Assembly (NCBI GenBank): GCA_031268995.1
Contig: JAIRWK010000131.1
Location: 1 to 42,447 of the forward strand
DNA: 42,447 nucleotides
Source of the DNA: Planctomycetaceae bacterium
Lineage (GTDB): Bacteria > Planctomycetota > Planctomycetia > Pirellulales > Thermoguttaceae
Direction: 5' to 3'
Position 1 is the first letter of the stretch, and every line of letters begins with the position of its first letter. Position numbers and translations under genes: made by a program. Shown here piece by piece: positions 7,558 through 17,299 of this stretch. The notes below the pieces were generated by a model. The model searched no databases and had not been told where the DNA came from. It saw only the letters and a list, made by a program, of their open reading frames with translations.

Positions 7558-10500
7558 CTAGAAATCGAATTGGAAGCCGATTTGGAAAGTTCCGGTGATT
7601 GGTGTGTTTTTTCGGTCGGGGTAGAGGTTGCCGGTGTAGCTTGCGAAGATTGATCTTGTTTTCAATTCATTCATGAAATATTGTCCGCCGATGTCCATTA
7701 TGAGGCTTGATCTTCCGAGTTTAGTTCCTCTTAACGCCAATCGTTGTCCAAAGTTATTTGTTACGGTTGTTGAGAGTTTATCTGTGCCGTAGTTGAATGA
7801 GTAGTGGAAGCCGCCGCTCAACACCAGATTGCGAACCTCATAACGCCAATCACCGCCGAATCGTAACAATGTCTGTTTTAATGTTGCGAGGTCATACATT
7901 ACTGATGTATTGGTGTTGAAATTATCGTCTTCTGTTGTTCTGTTGATCATGTTGTAGTAGAGTTCGACGGCGAACAGTGGTCGGATTGTTAGTTGTCTGC
8001 CCCAAGCGTAAGTTCGTCCGACTTCAAGTATGCCTTCAACCGTATCGCCGTTGTAATTTGCTTTATTGTAACCTGCGGTGTTTTTGGCGTAGCGTGTCAA
8101 GTCGTAATCTTGGTGTCCGTAGTTGAGCATTGCCCGCAAGTCAACTCCTAATGCCAATCTTTTTGTGCCGTAAATACCGATGTAGGTATCATCGCCGTTG
8201 ACGGTATCGCGGTTCATTGTTGACGATTGACCTTCGTATCCGAACAGTAAACCGTATTGTGTTGTTTGGGTCGGGATCACGTTATACGCAACTTGGATAC
8301 CGTCTGCGCGTAATTTGAATTTCTGATTATCGAATGAGCTTTTATGTTCGCCGGTACGTCCGACATAATTGAACCACAAGGATTTATTGGCGTTGGCAAA
8401 ATACGGTGTTTGACCTAAAAAGTTATTTGCGGATTTTATGGAGTTGGGCAATGGTTGGTTTAATCGTTTTGAGATAGCGTTCCAAGCGGAGCGGTGATCG
8501 TGCAACAATAACGAACTCAAATACGATTCGCTCATGTATGCTTGCGAATTGGGTTCGGCGAAAATTGAATTTGCGCCGAGTCGCCACGTGATGAATTGAT
8601 CTGGTGTTTCGGTAAAGGCAATTCTGATTTTATTTCTATCGATACCGTCGCCGAATTTTATTGCAACTGTATTTGGTCGTGCGCTGCCGTGAACTAAGAT
8701 TGTTCCGTCGATGTTACCGATTGCGTTGATTTGTGATTCGCCTACGACGTTTAGATCGAGTGTAGTATTTTGGGCGAGAGAAAGTGTGCCGCCGACGACA
8801 ATTTGATTTAGTTGGATTTGACCTTCGGCGAGGTTGAGGTCGTTGGTGGTTTGGAGTTTATTGAAGGATTGCGAGCCGGTACCTTTTTTTGTTACGTTAT
8901 ATCCGATCAGGTTTCCGCTGAAAATGTGATCTTGGTTATCGGGGAAATATGTGTTGCCGTTAATTTCCGTACCTTCATTTTGTTTTGGAATGTATTCTGT
9001 TATGATTTTTTGTTGACCGTTTATGGTTTCGATTTTTTGAACTGCGGTGTATTTTTCAATTTCGCCGATAGTTATATTTTTCCCGGTAACTTGTCCGCCT
9101 TCTCCGTCCAACCCGCTCACAATCCTAATATCACCGCTGACAATAATGTCGCCTTTGTTTACTGTCAATGTGTTGGTTATTAATTGGGCGAGGTTTTGTT
9201 TACCTTGACCTTCTTTTGTGAAGTTGACGGAGCTGACGATTGCGTTTGAGAAGTGGTTTTCGTTTGTGGTTAATACAAAACTTCCGCCGCTTAATTTGCC
9301 GTAACCGCCTTCTATTCCGGTAAAATTCGCGTATTGGCGGGCAACCAATTCTCCGCCTTTGAGCAAATCCTTCGTGCCAATCAGCCCGTCAACATCTATC
9401 AATTCATCAGACGAATTAAATCGACTGCTATCTTCAAGCTCGCCGTCGTTTCCTTCGCCGAATGTGATTACGCCGGTGTCAATCGAGTCAAATCGTTGGA
9501 TACCTTTTCCCTTTTTCGTAATGCTTCCGGCGGTCAGATTTCCGGTGAATGAGTAATCGTGTTGTTTGTAATTATAGGAACGAATTTTAGTGCCGGACGA
9601 GATTTTAATGATTTCGTCAACAGGAACATCGATTGTCAAGTTACCGCCGACATAAAGATTTTTGCCCGCGTTCAAATCACTCTGGACTCCGGCAATCTTC
9701 GCCGAACCCGTAACCGCAATTTCGCCGTCTCTGATTTCCAACAAGTTGGACGTTATGAGTTCGCCGACGGTTTGTTTGCCGCCGCCCCATTTGACAATGT
9801 GATCCATTTGTAGCAAACCGCCGTAAACAAAATCTTCATCGTCGTCAACATCTATTTCAATTCTCGAACCCAATAATCCGGTTACTTTACCTGTAGTTAT
9901 TGGATTACCGTTTGTGTCGAGACTGCTTTTGAGACCGCCGATCCACGCGGAATCAATAATTTCCAACGTGCCGGTATTAACCGTGAGAGTGTTTGTATAA
10001 AGTTCGCCGATTTGTTGATAGCCGATAGAAACATGTGAACCAAGCGTATTTGGTAAAAGATGATTTTTATTTACCGTTACGTTTTCCGCGTAGAGTTGTC
10101 CGTTAAATGAGTAATTGTCCACGCCGATAAATTCAGCATTGCCCTCAACCAGAACTGTACCTTCGCCGCTGATTCCGCGAAAAACTTGATCGCCGTGAAA
10201 TGTTCCCACTCCGCCTGAACCTACGCTCAAATGTAAACCTTCAGTAAGCAATTCAATATCGCTGTCTTTGCTTAGTTTCCATTTCGAATCACTTGCGTCG
10301 AATACAAAATCACCGCCTTGAGACAATAAAAGTCCGGGCGTGTTAAATTTCAATGTAACGAGCTTTATGCTTTCATAATTACTATCGAGTCCGTTTTGAA
10401 ATTCGCCGACAAATCTGTTCGCCTCATATTCAATATCTTCTTTCGATATTAAAAACTCCCTATTCTTAAATTCCGAATCACCGAAATCGGCGACTGCGTT

Positions 10501-12501
10501 GTTTTCGATGATTATCTCTTTGGTCAAGGGTTCAAAATAGCCGCCATCGCCCAATGTCAAACCCCTACTAATAGTAACCTTCTCAATAGGCGGCGCGTCA
10601 ATTGATATTGTGATCAGTTTATCGTTTTTGTTTGACGTGTAGCTGGTCATTGTTCCGTTTACCGTAACAATTTTTTCAAAAAAAGAACCGTCCGCAAGAA
10701 TGCTATTACTGCCCAACGTGATTTCTTGTGCGCCAAATACGGTGAAAGGTTTGACGTTATTGGTGAAAGTAGCGTTGCCTAAGATTGAGAAGCTGTTATT
10801 GGCACCGCCAAGATATACGCTCGCGCCGAATTTATCGGGATTGTTTGTTTGACCGACTACTTGAATTCCGTCGTTGCCGAAAATTGTGATTGAGTTATTG
10901 CCGGAATATGAAAAGATACCGTAGGCGTTACCGTTTTGTGAGGTTGCGGTGAAACTTGATTCGATGGTAAAATTCCCAAGCGAAACATCTCTATGCGTTT
11001 CATTGCCAACTCGCAAACCATACGCATCACCGCTATCAGATTGGGCAACAACATTGCCATTAACACTGAACCCCGAACCAATATTTATCCCGCTCCTATC
11101 AATCCCAATTCCAATCGCGTTACCCGTAGAACCCGTACCAGCTGTAACATCGATGCCGCCGCTAATCGTGAGAGTATTTTCGTAGGGATAGTATGACGAC
11201 GACGATTCTATTTCAACCGGACCGCCTCTCATTGTTAATCCGGTAACATCACCGCTGCCGCCGTTTGATGTTGCTGTAATACTGTTGATAACAACCTCAC
11301 CTTGATAATACGAATACCCATAAGTGCTGTGAGCATCTTTAATATCTCCGTCAAGAATAAATCCGTAAACATTGCTATCGGTATTTGGGGCGGTAGCTGT
11401 AACGTGACCGACGGTAACGCTGCTGGCATGAACATTGCCAACCCGCATTCCTACCACTTCCCCAGTACCTGAAATAGTTCTAGCAATAACATCCCCGACG
11501 GTAACAGTCGATCCATTTGATGTAGAATATATACTATCTGAAGGGGTGCCAATATTATTTATCCATACACCCGTTGCAGAATTACCTGCAATAGAAGTTA
11601 CATCGTCAATATCAACCTCTGCATAGTTTCCAATATCATTTATCCGTATTCCCGTTGCAGAATTACCGGCAGCAGAAGTTACATTGCCAATATCAACATC
11701 CGCATATCTACCAATATCATGTATCTGCGCGCCTATTGCAGACTCACCGGCAAGGGAAGATATCTGTCCAATGGCAATACTTTTGTAGGTACCAATATCG
11801 TTTATTTCGATACCGGTTGCAGTGCCGAGAGCCGAAATTGCTTCTATGCGGCTTGCACTAATGCCGTTGTAATAGTAGTCTTCGGTCATGTTTTGCACAG
11901 ATATCCCCGTCGCGTAGCCATTGCCGGTTGCTTCGACTTTAATTTCGCCCGTATAAATACTGCCGGCTAAATTACCGCCGCCCAAGAAACCTACACCAAC
12001 CGCATCACCGGCACTCGTAACTTCAAAAGAAAAGGAATAGTAAGAGGAGGAATATCCAATTTGCTCACGATAATCACCCGTTGAATAATAAATCAACCCG
12101 CCTGCAAATCCGACATGCTCATTTTCTACTGTTATTTTTTCAGATAGATAAGTTTGCGGTGTTATTATCACATTGCTGTTATTTGTTAGTAATCCAATAA
12201 CATATTCTTGGCTATCAGTTATATCAATGGTAGGCAATTCCAGATAATTAGAATTGTTGGCAGGGGTAGCAGGGGTAAACGATGGAAGATAAGGGGGGGT
12301 AAACAAGCTGCTGTCATAACGAAGAGTTGCATTATTTAGTTCAACAGCTACGACGGCGGTTGGAACGTTGTATGGCGGTATTGTTGGCGTTACGCTTGTT
12401 TGTGCGGAAGTTACATTTGAAAATATGGCAAGGCAGAGCGTGAGCAGGCAGAAAAAGATTCCGGATTGCCCAAAGCTACTTTTGATAAATTTTCGTTGCA
12501 T
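7558..12501 (-). CDS. Autotransporter outer-membrane beta-barrel domain protein with repetitive passenger
   Basis: Signal peptide from MQRKFIKSS; long beta-helix-like passenger; C-terminal barrel (SLWFNYVGRTGEHKSSFDNQ..) ending GTFQIGFQFDF, a terminal Phe consistent with a BAM beta-signal. ORF extends to 12519. Confidence 0.87.
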   Translation of the reverse strand: MQRKFIKSSFGQSGIFFCLLTLCLAIFSNVTSAQTSVTPTIPPYNVPTAVVAVELNNATLRYDSSLFTPPYLPSFTPATPANNSNYLELPTIDITDSQEYVIGLLTNNSNVIITPQTYLSEKITVENEHVGFAGGLIYYSTGDYREQIGYSSSYYSFSFEVTSAGDAVGVGFLGGGNLAGSIYTGEIKVEATGNGYATGISVQNMTEDYYYNGISASRIEAISALGTATGIEINDIGTYKSIAIGQISSLAGESAIGAQIHDIGRYADVDIGNVTSAAGNSATGIRINDIGNYAEVDIDDVTSIAGNSATGVWINNIGTPSDSIYSTSNGSTVTVGDVIARTISGTGEVVGMRVGNVHASSVTVGHVTATAPNTDSNVYGFILDGDIKDAHSTYGYSYYQGEVVINSITATSNGGSGDVTGLTMRGGPVEIESSSSYYPYENTLTISGGIDVTAGTGSTGNAIGIGIDRSGINIGSGFSVNGNVVAQSDSGDAYGLRVGNETHRDVSLGNFTIESSFTATSQNGNAYGIFSYSGNNSITIFGNDGIQVVGQTNNPDKFGASVYLGGANNSFSILGNATFTNNVKPFTVFGAQEITLGSNSILADGSFFEKIVTVNGTMTSYTSNKNDKLITISIDAPPIEKVTISRGLTLGDGGYFEPLTKEIIIENNAVADFGDSEFKNREFLISKEDIEYEANRFVGEFQNGLDSNYESIKLVTLKFNTPGLLLSQGGDFVFDASDSKWKLSKDSDIELLTEGLHLSVGSGGVGTFHGDQVFRGISGEGTVLVEGNAEFIGVDNYSFNGQLYAENVTVNKNHLLPNTLGSHVSIGYQQIGELYTNTLTVNTGTLEIIDSAWIGGLKSSLDTNGNPITTGKVTGLLGSRIEIDVDDDEDFVYGGLLQMDHIVKWGGGKQTVGELITSNLLEIRDGEIAVTGSAKIAGVQSDLNAGKNLYVGGNLTIDVPVDEIIKISSGTKIRSYNYKQHDYSFTGNLTAGSITKKGKGIQRFDSIDTGVITFGEGNDGELEDSSRFNSSDELIDVDGLIGTKDLLKGGELVARQYANFTGIEGGYGKLSGGSFVLTTNENHFSNAIVSSVNFTKEGQGKQNLAQLITNTLTVNKGDIIVSGDIRIVSGLDGEGGQVTGKNITIGEIEKYTAVQKIETINGQQKIITEYIPKQNEGTEINGNTYFPDNQDHIFSGNLIGYNVTKKGTGSQSFNKLQTTNDLNLAEGQIQLNQIVVGGTLSLAQNTTLDLNVVGESQINAIGNIDGTILVHGSARPNTVAIKFGDGIDRNKIRIAFTETPDQFITWRLGANSIFAEPNSQAYMSESYLSSLLLHDHRSAWNAISKRLNQPLPNSIKSANNFLGQTPYFANANKSLWFNYVGRTGEHKSSFDNQKFKLRADGIQVAYNVIPTQTTQYGLLFGYEGQSSTMNRDTVNGDDTYIGIYGTKRLALGVDLRAMLNYGHQDYDLTRYAKNTAGYNKANYNGDTVEGILEVGRTYAWGRQLTIRPLFAVELYYNMINRTTEDDNFNTNTSVMYDLATLKQTLLRFGGDWRYEVRNLVLSGGFHYSFNYGTDKLSTTVTNNFGQRLALRGTKLGRSSLIMDIGGQYFMNELKTRSIFASYTGNLYPDRKNTPITGTFQIGFQFDF
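11520..11850 (-). repeat. Tandem 27-aa (81 bp) repeats in the autotransporter passenger
   Basis: SSLAGESAIGAQIHDIGRYADVDIGNV / TSAAGNSATGIRINDIGNYAEVDIDDV / TSIAGNSATGVWINNIG.. consecutive units in the 7558..12519 ORF. Confidence 0.8.
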
Positions 12502-12531
12502 CCCTGCTTCCATTGTCAAAATCTATTTGTT

Positions 12532-12657
12532 TATACCGAAGCCGACACGGGCGATATGTCTCGCCCTTGAACAACCGTTTCACGTTGTCGCGTTTGCCCA
12601 ACGCCTGCGTTGCAGGTTTACCGCAGCTTCAGGAATTTTAAAACAGCTTCAGTGTAA
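12532..12657 (-). repeat. Family-1 repeat, long form
   Basis: tataccgaagccgacacgggcgatatgtctcgcccttgaacaaccgtttcacgttgtcgcg...ggaattttaaaacagcttcagtgta. Confidence 0.9.
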
Positions 12658-12758
12658 TAATCATCTTGCGATGCCGTATTTGTGTGTCCGGCTCCATAAA
12701 ATTAAAAGCGGCTTGAGTATAATTGCTGGCAATGAGCAACTCATTACCGAAAATTAAA

Positions 12759-12863
12759 GTCTCGTAAGGGGAGACGAAGGTCTCGTAAGGGGAGACGAGG
12801 GTCTCGTAAGGGGAGACGAGGGACTCGTAAGGTGAGACGAAAGTCTCGTAAGGGGAGACGAAA
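12759..12863. repeat. 21-bp tandem repeat array, 5 units
   Basis: Five consecutive units of gtctcgtaaggggagacgaRR, each with an internal GTCTC..GAGAC inverted repeat (the fourth begins GACTC). Confidence 0.95.
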
Positions 12864-13193
12864 GCTCCGTTCTCAGGAACGGAAGCTCATTTTCGTTTTT
12901 TGGACAAAGGGATAAAAAGAACGATGTTATGAGGTTTATGAACTGTGATGAGCAATTGTTTTCTCCGTCCCTAACGGGACGAGGAATCACGTGTTACTGA
13001 ATCACTTACAATCACGTTCAATTAGGGGACTTTGTAGTAGTGATGGACAATGAACGGCAAATGTGAGTCACGAATTGCGAGAGACGAGTAATTTCGTGTC
13101 CCTTTTGTCCTCATTTTCTCTCACGTCCCTTATGTCCCTTTCACCCGAATCCTCAGGTGAAAATAATTTAAAAAAGAAAGGAAAATATCCAAA

Positions 13194-14351
13194 ATGCAAA
13201 ATCGCAGAGATTTTTTGAAATTAACCCTTTGGGGTGCTGCAGCGACCTTGCCGGTGAGTTTGGCAATTAGTCAAGAAAATACGGCTAAACCGGCTGATCC
13301 TTTGTTCACAATTCCGAACGGGAGTATTTTGAACAAAAAGCGAACTTCACGAAAAATCACAATTCCCAACGTTGGAAACTTCCGCGTTCTCAAGGGTGAT
13401 TTTCATATACACACGTTATTTTCGGACGGTTATGTGATGCCGAAAGACCGTGTTCATGAGGCTGTAGAGAATGGTTTGGATGTGATTGCGATTACTGATC
13501 ATATTGAGTATCGTCCGTTTTTTGGCGGGCAATCAACCCAGTTGAAAGAGCGCAATGACGATCACAATATTGCGTATGATATTGCCAAACCTGAAGCGGA
13601 GAAAAATAAATTGATTCTCATTCGCGGTACGGAGATTACGAAATCCAAGATGCCGCCCGGACATTTCAACGCGATTTTTTTGAAGGATGTCAATCCTGTT
13701 GCGGAGGCGGTGGATGATTGGAAGCGGATGCTTGAGGTTTCGGCGAATCAAGGAGCGTTTGTGTTTTGGAATCATCCGGGCTGGGTTGCGCCGAAGAGCG
13801 GCGGTCTTGCGAAGGGTGTTCCGATGTCGTTTACGCCGGAGCATGATGATGTTCGGCGCAAGGGATATTTGCATGGAATTGAGGTGTTTAATGGATCGTC
13901 GTATTATCCGGTTGTTGCGGATTGGTGCAACGAGATGGATTTAGGAATGATTGCAACGAGTGATATTCATCTTTCCGAATGGAACATGTACGGCAATCAA
14001 AATCTATTGCGACCGATGACGTTGATTTTGGCGGAAGAACGGACGGAGGCATCGATTCGAGAAGCGTTTTTTGCAAGACGAACTATCGGATGGGCAGCGG
14101 GAATGATTTTTGGGAGACCGCAATGGGTTGAAAAACTATTCAACTCGTGTGTTGAAATCACAAAGAAAAACAATTCCTTGCAATTAAAAAACCAAAGCGA
14201 CATTCCGTGTCAGATTAAAATCTCGGAGATCATGTACGAGTTGAAAGCTCAGAGCGAATTGGAATTAGCGATTGATTCAACGTTAAATAAACTAACGGTT
14301 GCCAACTGGCTGATCGGAACCGCCAAACCACTAGAAGTCCCGATCAGTTAA
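13194..14351 (+). CDS. PHP-domain phosphoesterase, Sb-PDE-like, Tat-type signal
   Basis: MQNRRDFLKLTLWGAAATLPVSLA (RR motif); FRVLKGDFHIHTLFSDGYVMPKDRVHEAVENGLDVIAITDHIEYRPFFGG. Confidence 0.85.
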   Translation: MQNRRDFLKLTLWGAAATLPVSLAISQENTAKPADPLFTIPNGSILNKKRTSRKITIPNVGNFRVLKGDFHIHTLFSDGYVMPKDRVHEAVENGLDVIAITDHIEYRPFFGGQSTQLKERNDDHNIAYDIAKPEAEKNKLILIRGTEITKSKMPPGHFNAIFLKDVNPVAEAVDDWKRMLEVSANQGAFVFWNHPGWVAPKSGGLAKGVPMSFTPEHDDVRRKGYLHGIEVFNGSSYYPVVADWCNEMDLGMIATSDIHLSEWNMYGNQNLLRPMTLILAEERTEASIREAFFARRTIGWAAGMIFGRPQWVEKLFNSCVEITKKNNSLQLKNQSDIPCQIKISEIMYELKAQSELELAIDSTLNKLTVANWLIGTAKPLEVPIS

Positions 14352-14414
14352 AACAAACGACAATAAAAAACGCCGTGTTATACCCATAGCACTATGAAAT
14401 TTAGTTTTTATTTT

Positions 14415-14574
14415 GTAACTATTCAGTCGTTTGATTTTTATTTTTTTATTTTACCGCGAAACACACGAAATTTACGTGAAAAGACGCGAAACTAAATTAT
14501 TCGCGACCTTTCGTGCTCTTTTAGCGTATTTCGCGGTTTAAAAAACAAATTAAATCATTCGACTGAATAGTTAC
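14415..14574. repeat. Palindromic element with perfect 15-bp terminal inverted repeats
   Basis: GTAACTATTCAGTCG (14415-14429) and CGACTGAATAGTTAC (14560-14574) flanking a family-5 cgcgaaa core. Confidence 0.93.
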
Positions 14575-14615
14575 AAAATTTTTTCAAGTGAAATTTGATG
14601 GCAAGGTAAAGTTGT

Positions 14616-14770
14616 TGTTATACTCATCGCACTATGAAATTCAGTTTTTATTTTTTTGACAGGATTGCGGGATAGCAGGATAGACAGGATTTTTTTATAT
14701 CCTGACAATCCTGTAATCATGTTATCCTGTCTTAAAAAGATAAATTTCACAGCAGCTGCGGTATATTTTG
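14616..14770. repeat. Family-3 palindrome (gacaggat.. / ..atcctgtc core)
   Basis: tatactcatcgcactatgaaattcagtttttatttttttgacaggattgcgggatag...tatcctgtcttaaaaagataaatttca. Confidence 0.85.
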
Positions 14771-14844
14771 CGTGTTTAGTTTAAGGAATTTTAAAACAGC
14801 TTGAGCATACGGCGTTGGTACGAATGATACCATATTTATAATTT

Positions 14845-16521
14845 TTATACACCGGCTAGTTTTCTTTCCAAGCATTGTAGGGTTTGTGTGATGTTAATAT
14901 TTTGATCTTGGAGTGGAGAAGAATTTTTTTGGTCGATCCATTCGTCAACTTTTTTTTGTGCTGTTACAACTGTGCTGTGCGAGCGAGAACCAAAATAACG
15001 ACCAATTTCAGAAAGAGCAAACCGCGTGTATTTTCTTGCAAGCCACATTGCCAACATTCGCGGAACATTTACTTGACGTGTTCTGTCGCGTGATTGCAAT
15101 ACGCCTTCCAGTAACCCGAATTCTTCGCTTACTATTTTGCCAATATCACTCAACCGCACATTTCGTTTAACATCTTGAAACATATCTTTGAGCAACTCTT
15201 CCGCCTTTTCAACTGTAATATTGTTGTCATCCGCACTAACCACAAATAACCTGTTCAACGCACCCGAAATCCGACGAGCATTCATCCCAATACGCGAACA
15301 AATAAATCTACAAACATCCTCGCCAATATTCATGCCGCGCCGTTTGACCATTCCGTAAATCACTTTCAACAACAACTCACGCTCCGGCAGTTCCACCTTG
15401 CAACTCATACCGGATTCCAAACGCGAAATTATCTCGCCGCGCAAACCAAGCTCACCCAATGAACGATCACCGGTAAGAACAATTTGAACACCTTGCGGCA
15501 ACAATAAATCCATTATGTGCAAAAATTCCGTTTGTGTTGCTTCTTTTCGGCTGAAGCATTGGATGTCGTCGAGCAATAGATATGAAATTCCTTTGAACCG
15601 TTCGCGGAATTTTTGAACGCCGCCGCGTAACGAACCGGATTGAATACTATCCAAAAACGCCGATACGAATTGTTCGGTTGTCATATATAACGGCGGCTTG
15701 CTGCCAACATTTGCCCGAACTTGCGACCACAATCCCTCCAACAAATGCGTCTTGCCAACGCCGCTTGCACCATAAATGTAAATCGGATTCACAACGCTGT
15801 AACTATTCAACGCAATATTAATTCCACGCCGCGCCAAACCATTCGACTGTCCATCGACAAACGTTTCGAGCGATGCAAATTGACGGCAAGTTGAACGCGG
15901 AATATTTGATATTGGCGATGCGGGTGACGAAGTTACGTAACGCGATTGAGTTTCGCTACGGGAATGAGATAAACCTGACAGAGATTTTTTTGTATTGTTG
16001 CGGTTGTTATTTTGCGTGTTGTGGACAATTGAATTCGTAGGGTTTATTGTTGGTATTGGGGCAATATCAACAACATCGCTTGTAATAATATTGCTCGAAA
16101 TTTTATTGGACGTAACTATTGGAAAATGAGGTTCCGGCGGGACTGCTGTTCCGGTTGATCCAAGATAAATTTCGTGTTTGTTTGGGTTGTTGTGTGGGAG
16201 TATTTGTTGATTAGGTTGTCCGATATTGTCCGCAACACAACAGACAGACAACTCCTCCGAAACAACAAATTCAATCAACGGTTTCCTAGTAAAAACCGAC
16301 TCACAAGCACGCTCAACCTCAAACCGCAAACTCGAACGCATCCAATCAATCACTTGACTTTGAACGCTGAACACTACTTTGTCATTTTCCACTTGAACGC
16401 CGGTCTTTTGACCAAACCAAAGATCAAAACGCTGCTTGCCGAGTACGGAAGCAATCGCGTTGAATATTTGTTTTTCTACAACTTCGCCTTGTGTTATCAC
16501 CTGTCCCTCAATGTACTCCAT
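14845..16521 (-). CDS. dnaA: Chromosomal replication initiator protein DnaA
   Basis: Walker A GASGVGKTHLL, Walker B LLLDDIQCFSRKEATQTEF, C-terminal DNA-binding domain RDRTRQVNVPRMLAMWLARKYTRFALSEIGRYFGSRSHSTVVTAQKKV. ORF extends to 16557. Confidence 0.93.
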   Translation of the reverse strand: MEYIEGQVITQGEVVEKQIFNAIASVLGKQRFDLWFGQKTGVQVENDKVVFSVQSQVIDWMRSSLRFEVERACESVFTRKPLIEFVVSEELSVCCVADNIGQPNQQILPHNNPNKHEIYLGSTGTAVPPEPHFPIVTSNKISSNIITSDVVDIAPIPTINPTNSIVHNTQNNNRNNTKKSLSGLSHSRSETQSRYVTSSPASPISNIPRSTCRQFASLETFVDGQSNGLARRGINIALNSYSVVNPIYIYGASGVGKTHLLEGLWSQVRANVGSKPPLYMTTEQFVSAFLDSIQSGSLRGGVQKFRERFKGISYLLLDDIQCFSRKEATQTEFLHIMDLLLPQGVQIVLTGDRSLGELGLRGEIISRLESGMSCKVELPERELLLKVIYGMVKRRGMNIGEDVCRFICSRIGMNARRISGALNRLFVVSADDNNITVEKAEELLKDMFQDVKRNVRLSDIGKIVSEEFGLLEGVLQSRDRTRQVNVPRMLAMWLARKYTRFALSEIGRYFGSRSHSTVVTAQKKVDEWIDQKNSSPLQDQNINITQTLQCLERKLAGV

Positions 16522-16569
16522 TACTAGAGTGTTAATTTTGAACCACACTGTTTTCACTAAAAATTTCGA

Positions 16570-16715
16570 CAGCTCAAGAATATATACCGCCCATACCGGC
16601 TTCGGTATACCTTAAATTTCCTGAAGCTGAACACGCAAGCGCAACAATGTGAAGCGGTTGTTCAGGGGCGAAGCCCACCGCCCATGCCGGATTCGGTATA
16701 CCGGCTTCGGTGTAC
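16570..16715 (+). repeat. Family-1 repeat with duplicated terminal hairpin
   Basis: ataccggcttcggtatac..cttaaatttcctgaagctgaacacgcaagcgcaacaatgtgaag..ccggcttcggtgtac. Confidence 0.85.
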
Positions 16716-17018
16716 AAAACGAAATCACATTGTTCCTCAGACGCATTTCAAACGACGCGAGACAAGATTTTATTCAGGACAACGCGGATGTCAAACAGGA
16801 CAACAACAACTTTGCGAACAATCCAAAAAATTTTGTTCCACAACATCAGAAAATACAGCATATTCGGTAGCTTTCTTTTTTTCGAGAGAGTCAATTTTTT
16901 TCGTCGCGGCTTCCGTCGCCAAAGGGGAAAACTTGTCGCTATTGCCCGATTACAACAACAAATTTACAGCATTTGCAAGCATTCCCGACAACGAAGGGGA
17001 AAATTTTAAATACGAAAA

Positions 17019-17125
17019 GCACGCAGACGACACAGATTTTGTAAAGATAATCGCAAGATCAGAAAATAAAAAAATCTGATCTTGCGAATATCTCTTCCAA
17101 ATCTGCGTCGTCTGCGTACTTATTT
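17019..17125. repeat. Family-4 palindrome
   Basis: gcacgcagacgacacagatt...aatctgcgtcgtctgcgtac. Confidence 0.85.
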
Positions 17126-17132
17126 GGTTTAA

Positions 17133-17150
17133 TATACCGAAGCCGGTATA
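17133..17150. repeat. Solo family-1 terminal hairpin TATACCGAAGCCGGTATA
   Basis: 18-mer with perfect 7-bp stem and AAGC loop; exact reverse complement of 5906-5923. Confidence 0.85.
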
Positions 17151-17299
17151 AGTGGGTTGTTGTATTTTGGAAAAGTTGGTTTTATACTCGTTGCGCAATG
17201 AAATTTGATTTTTATTTTTTTGACAGGATTTTATTGTACCGAATCTGTTATGTGAACGATTACAAAAAATAAGTGTAAACTGTTACCATTTTTTTAATT

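Noticed and set aside
12759-12863. 21-bp array as a CRISPR
   Set aside because: Units are contiguous with no spacers; it is a simple tandem repeat, and the same holds for 31556-31695.
16649-16870. Small ORFs such as MKRLFRGEAHRPCRIRYTGFG (also 17881..18087, 33428..33631)
   Set aside because: They are translations of the family-1 repeat and start within it.
16558-17299. Replication origin in the dnaA-pdxJ intergenic region
   Set aside because: No cluster of TTATCCACA-like boxes seen by eye; the region is mostly family-1, family-4 and family-5 repeat sequence.
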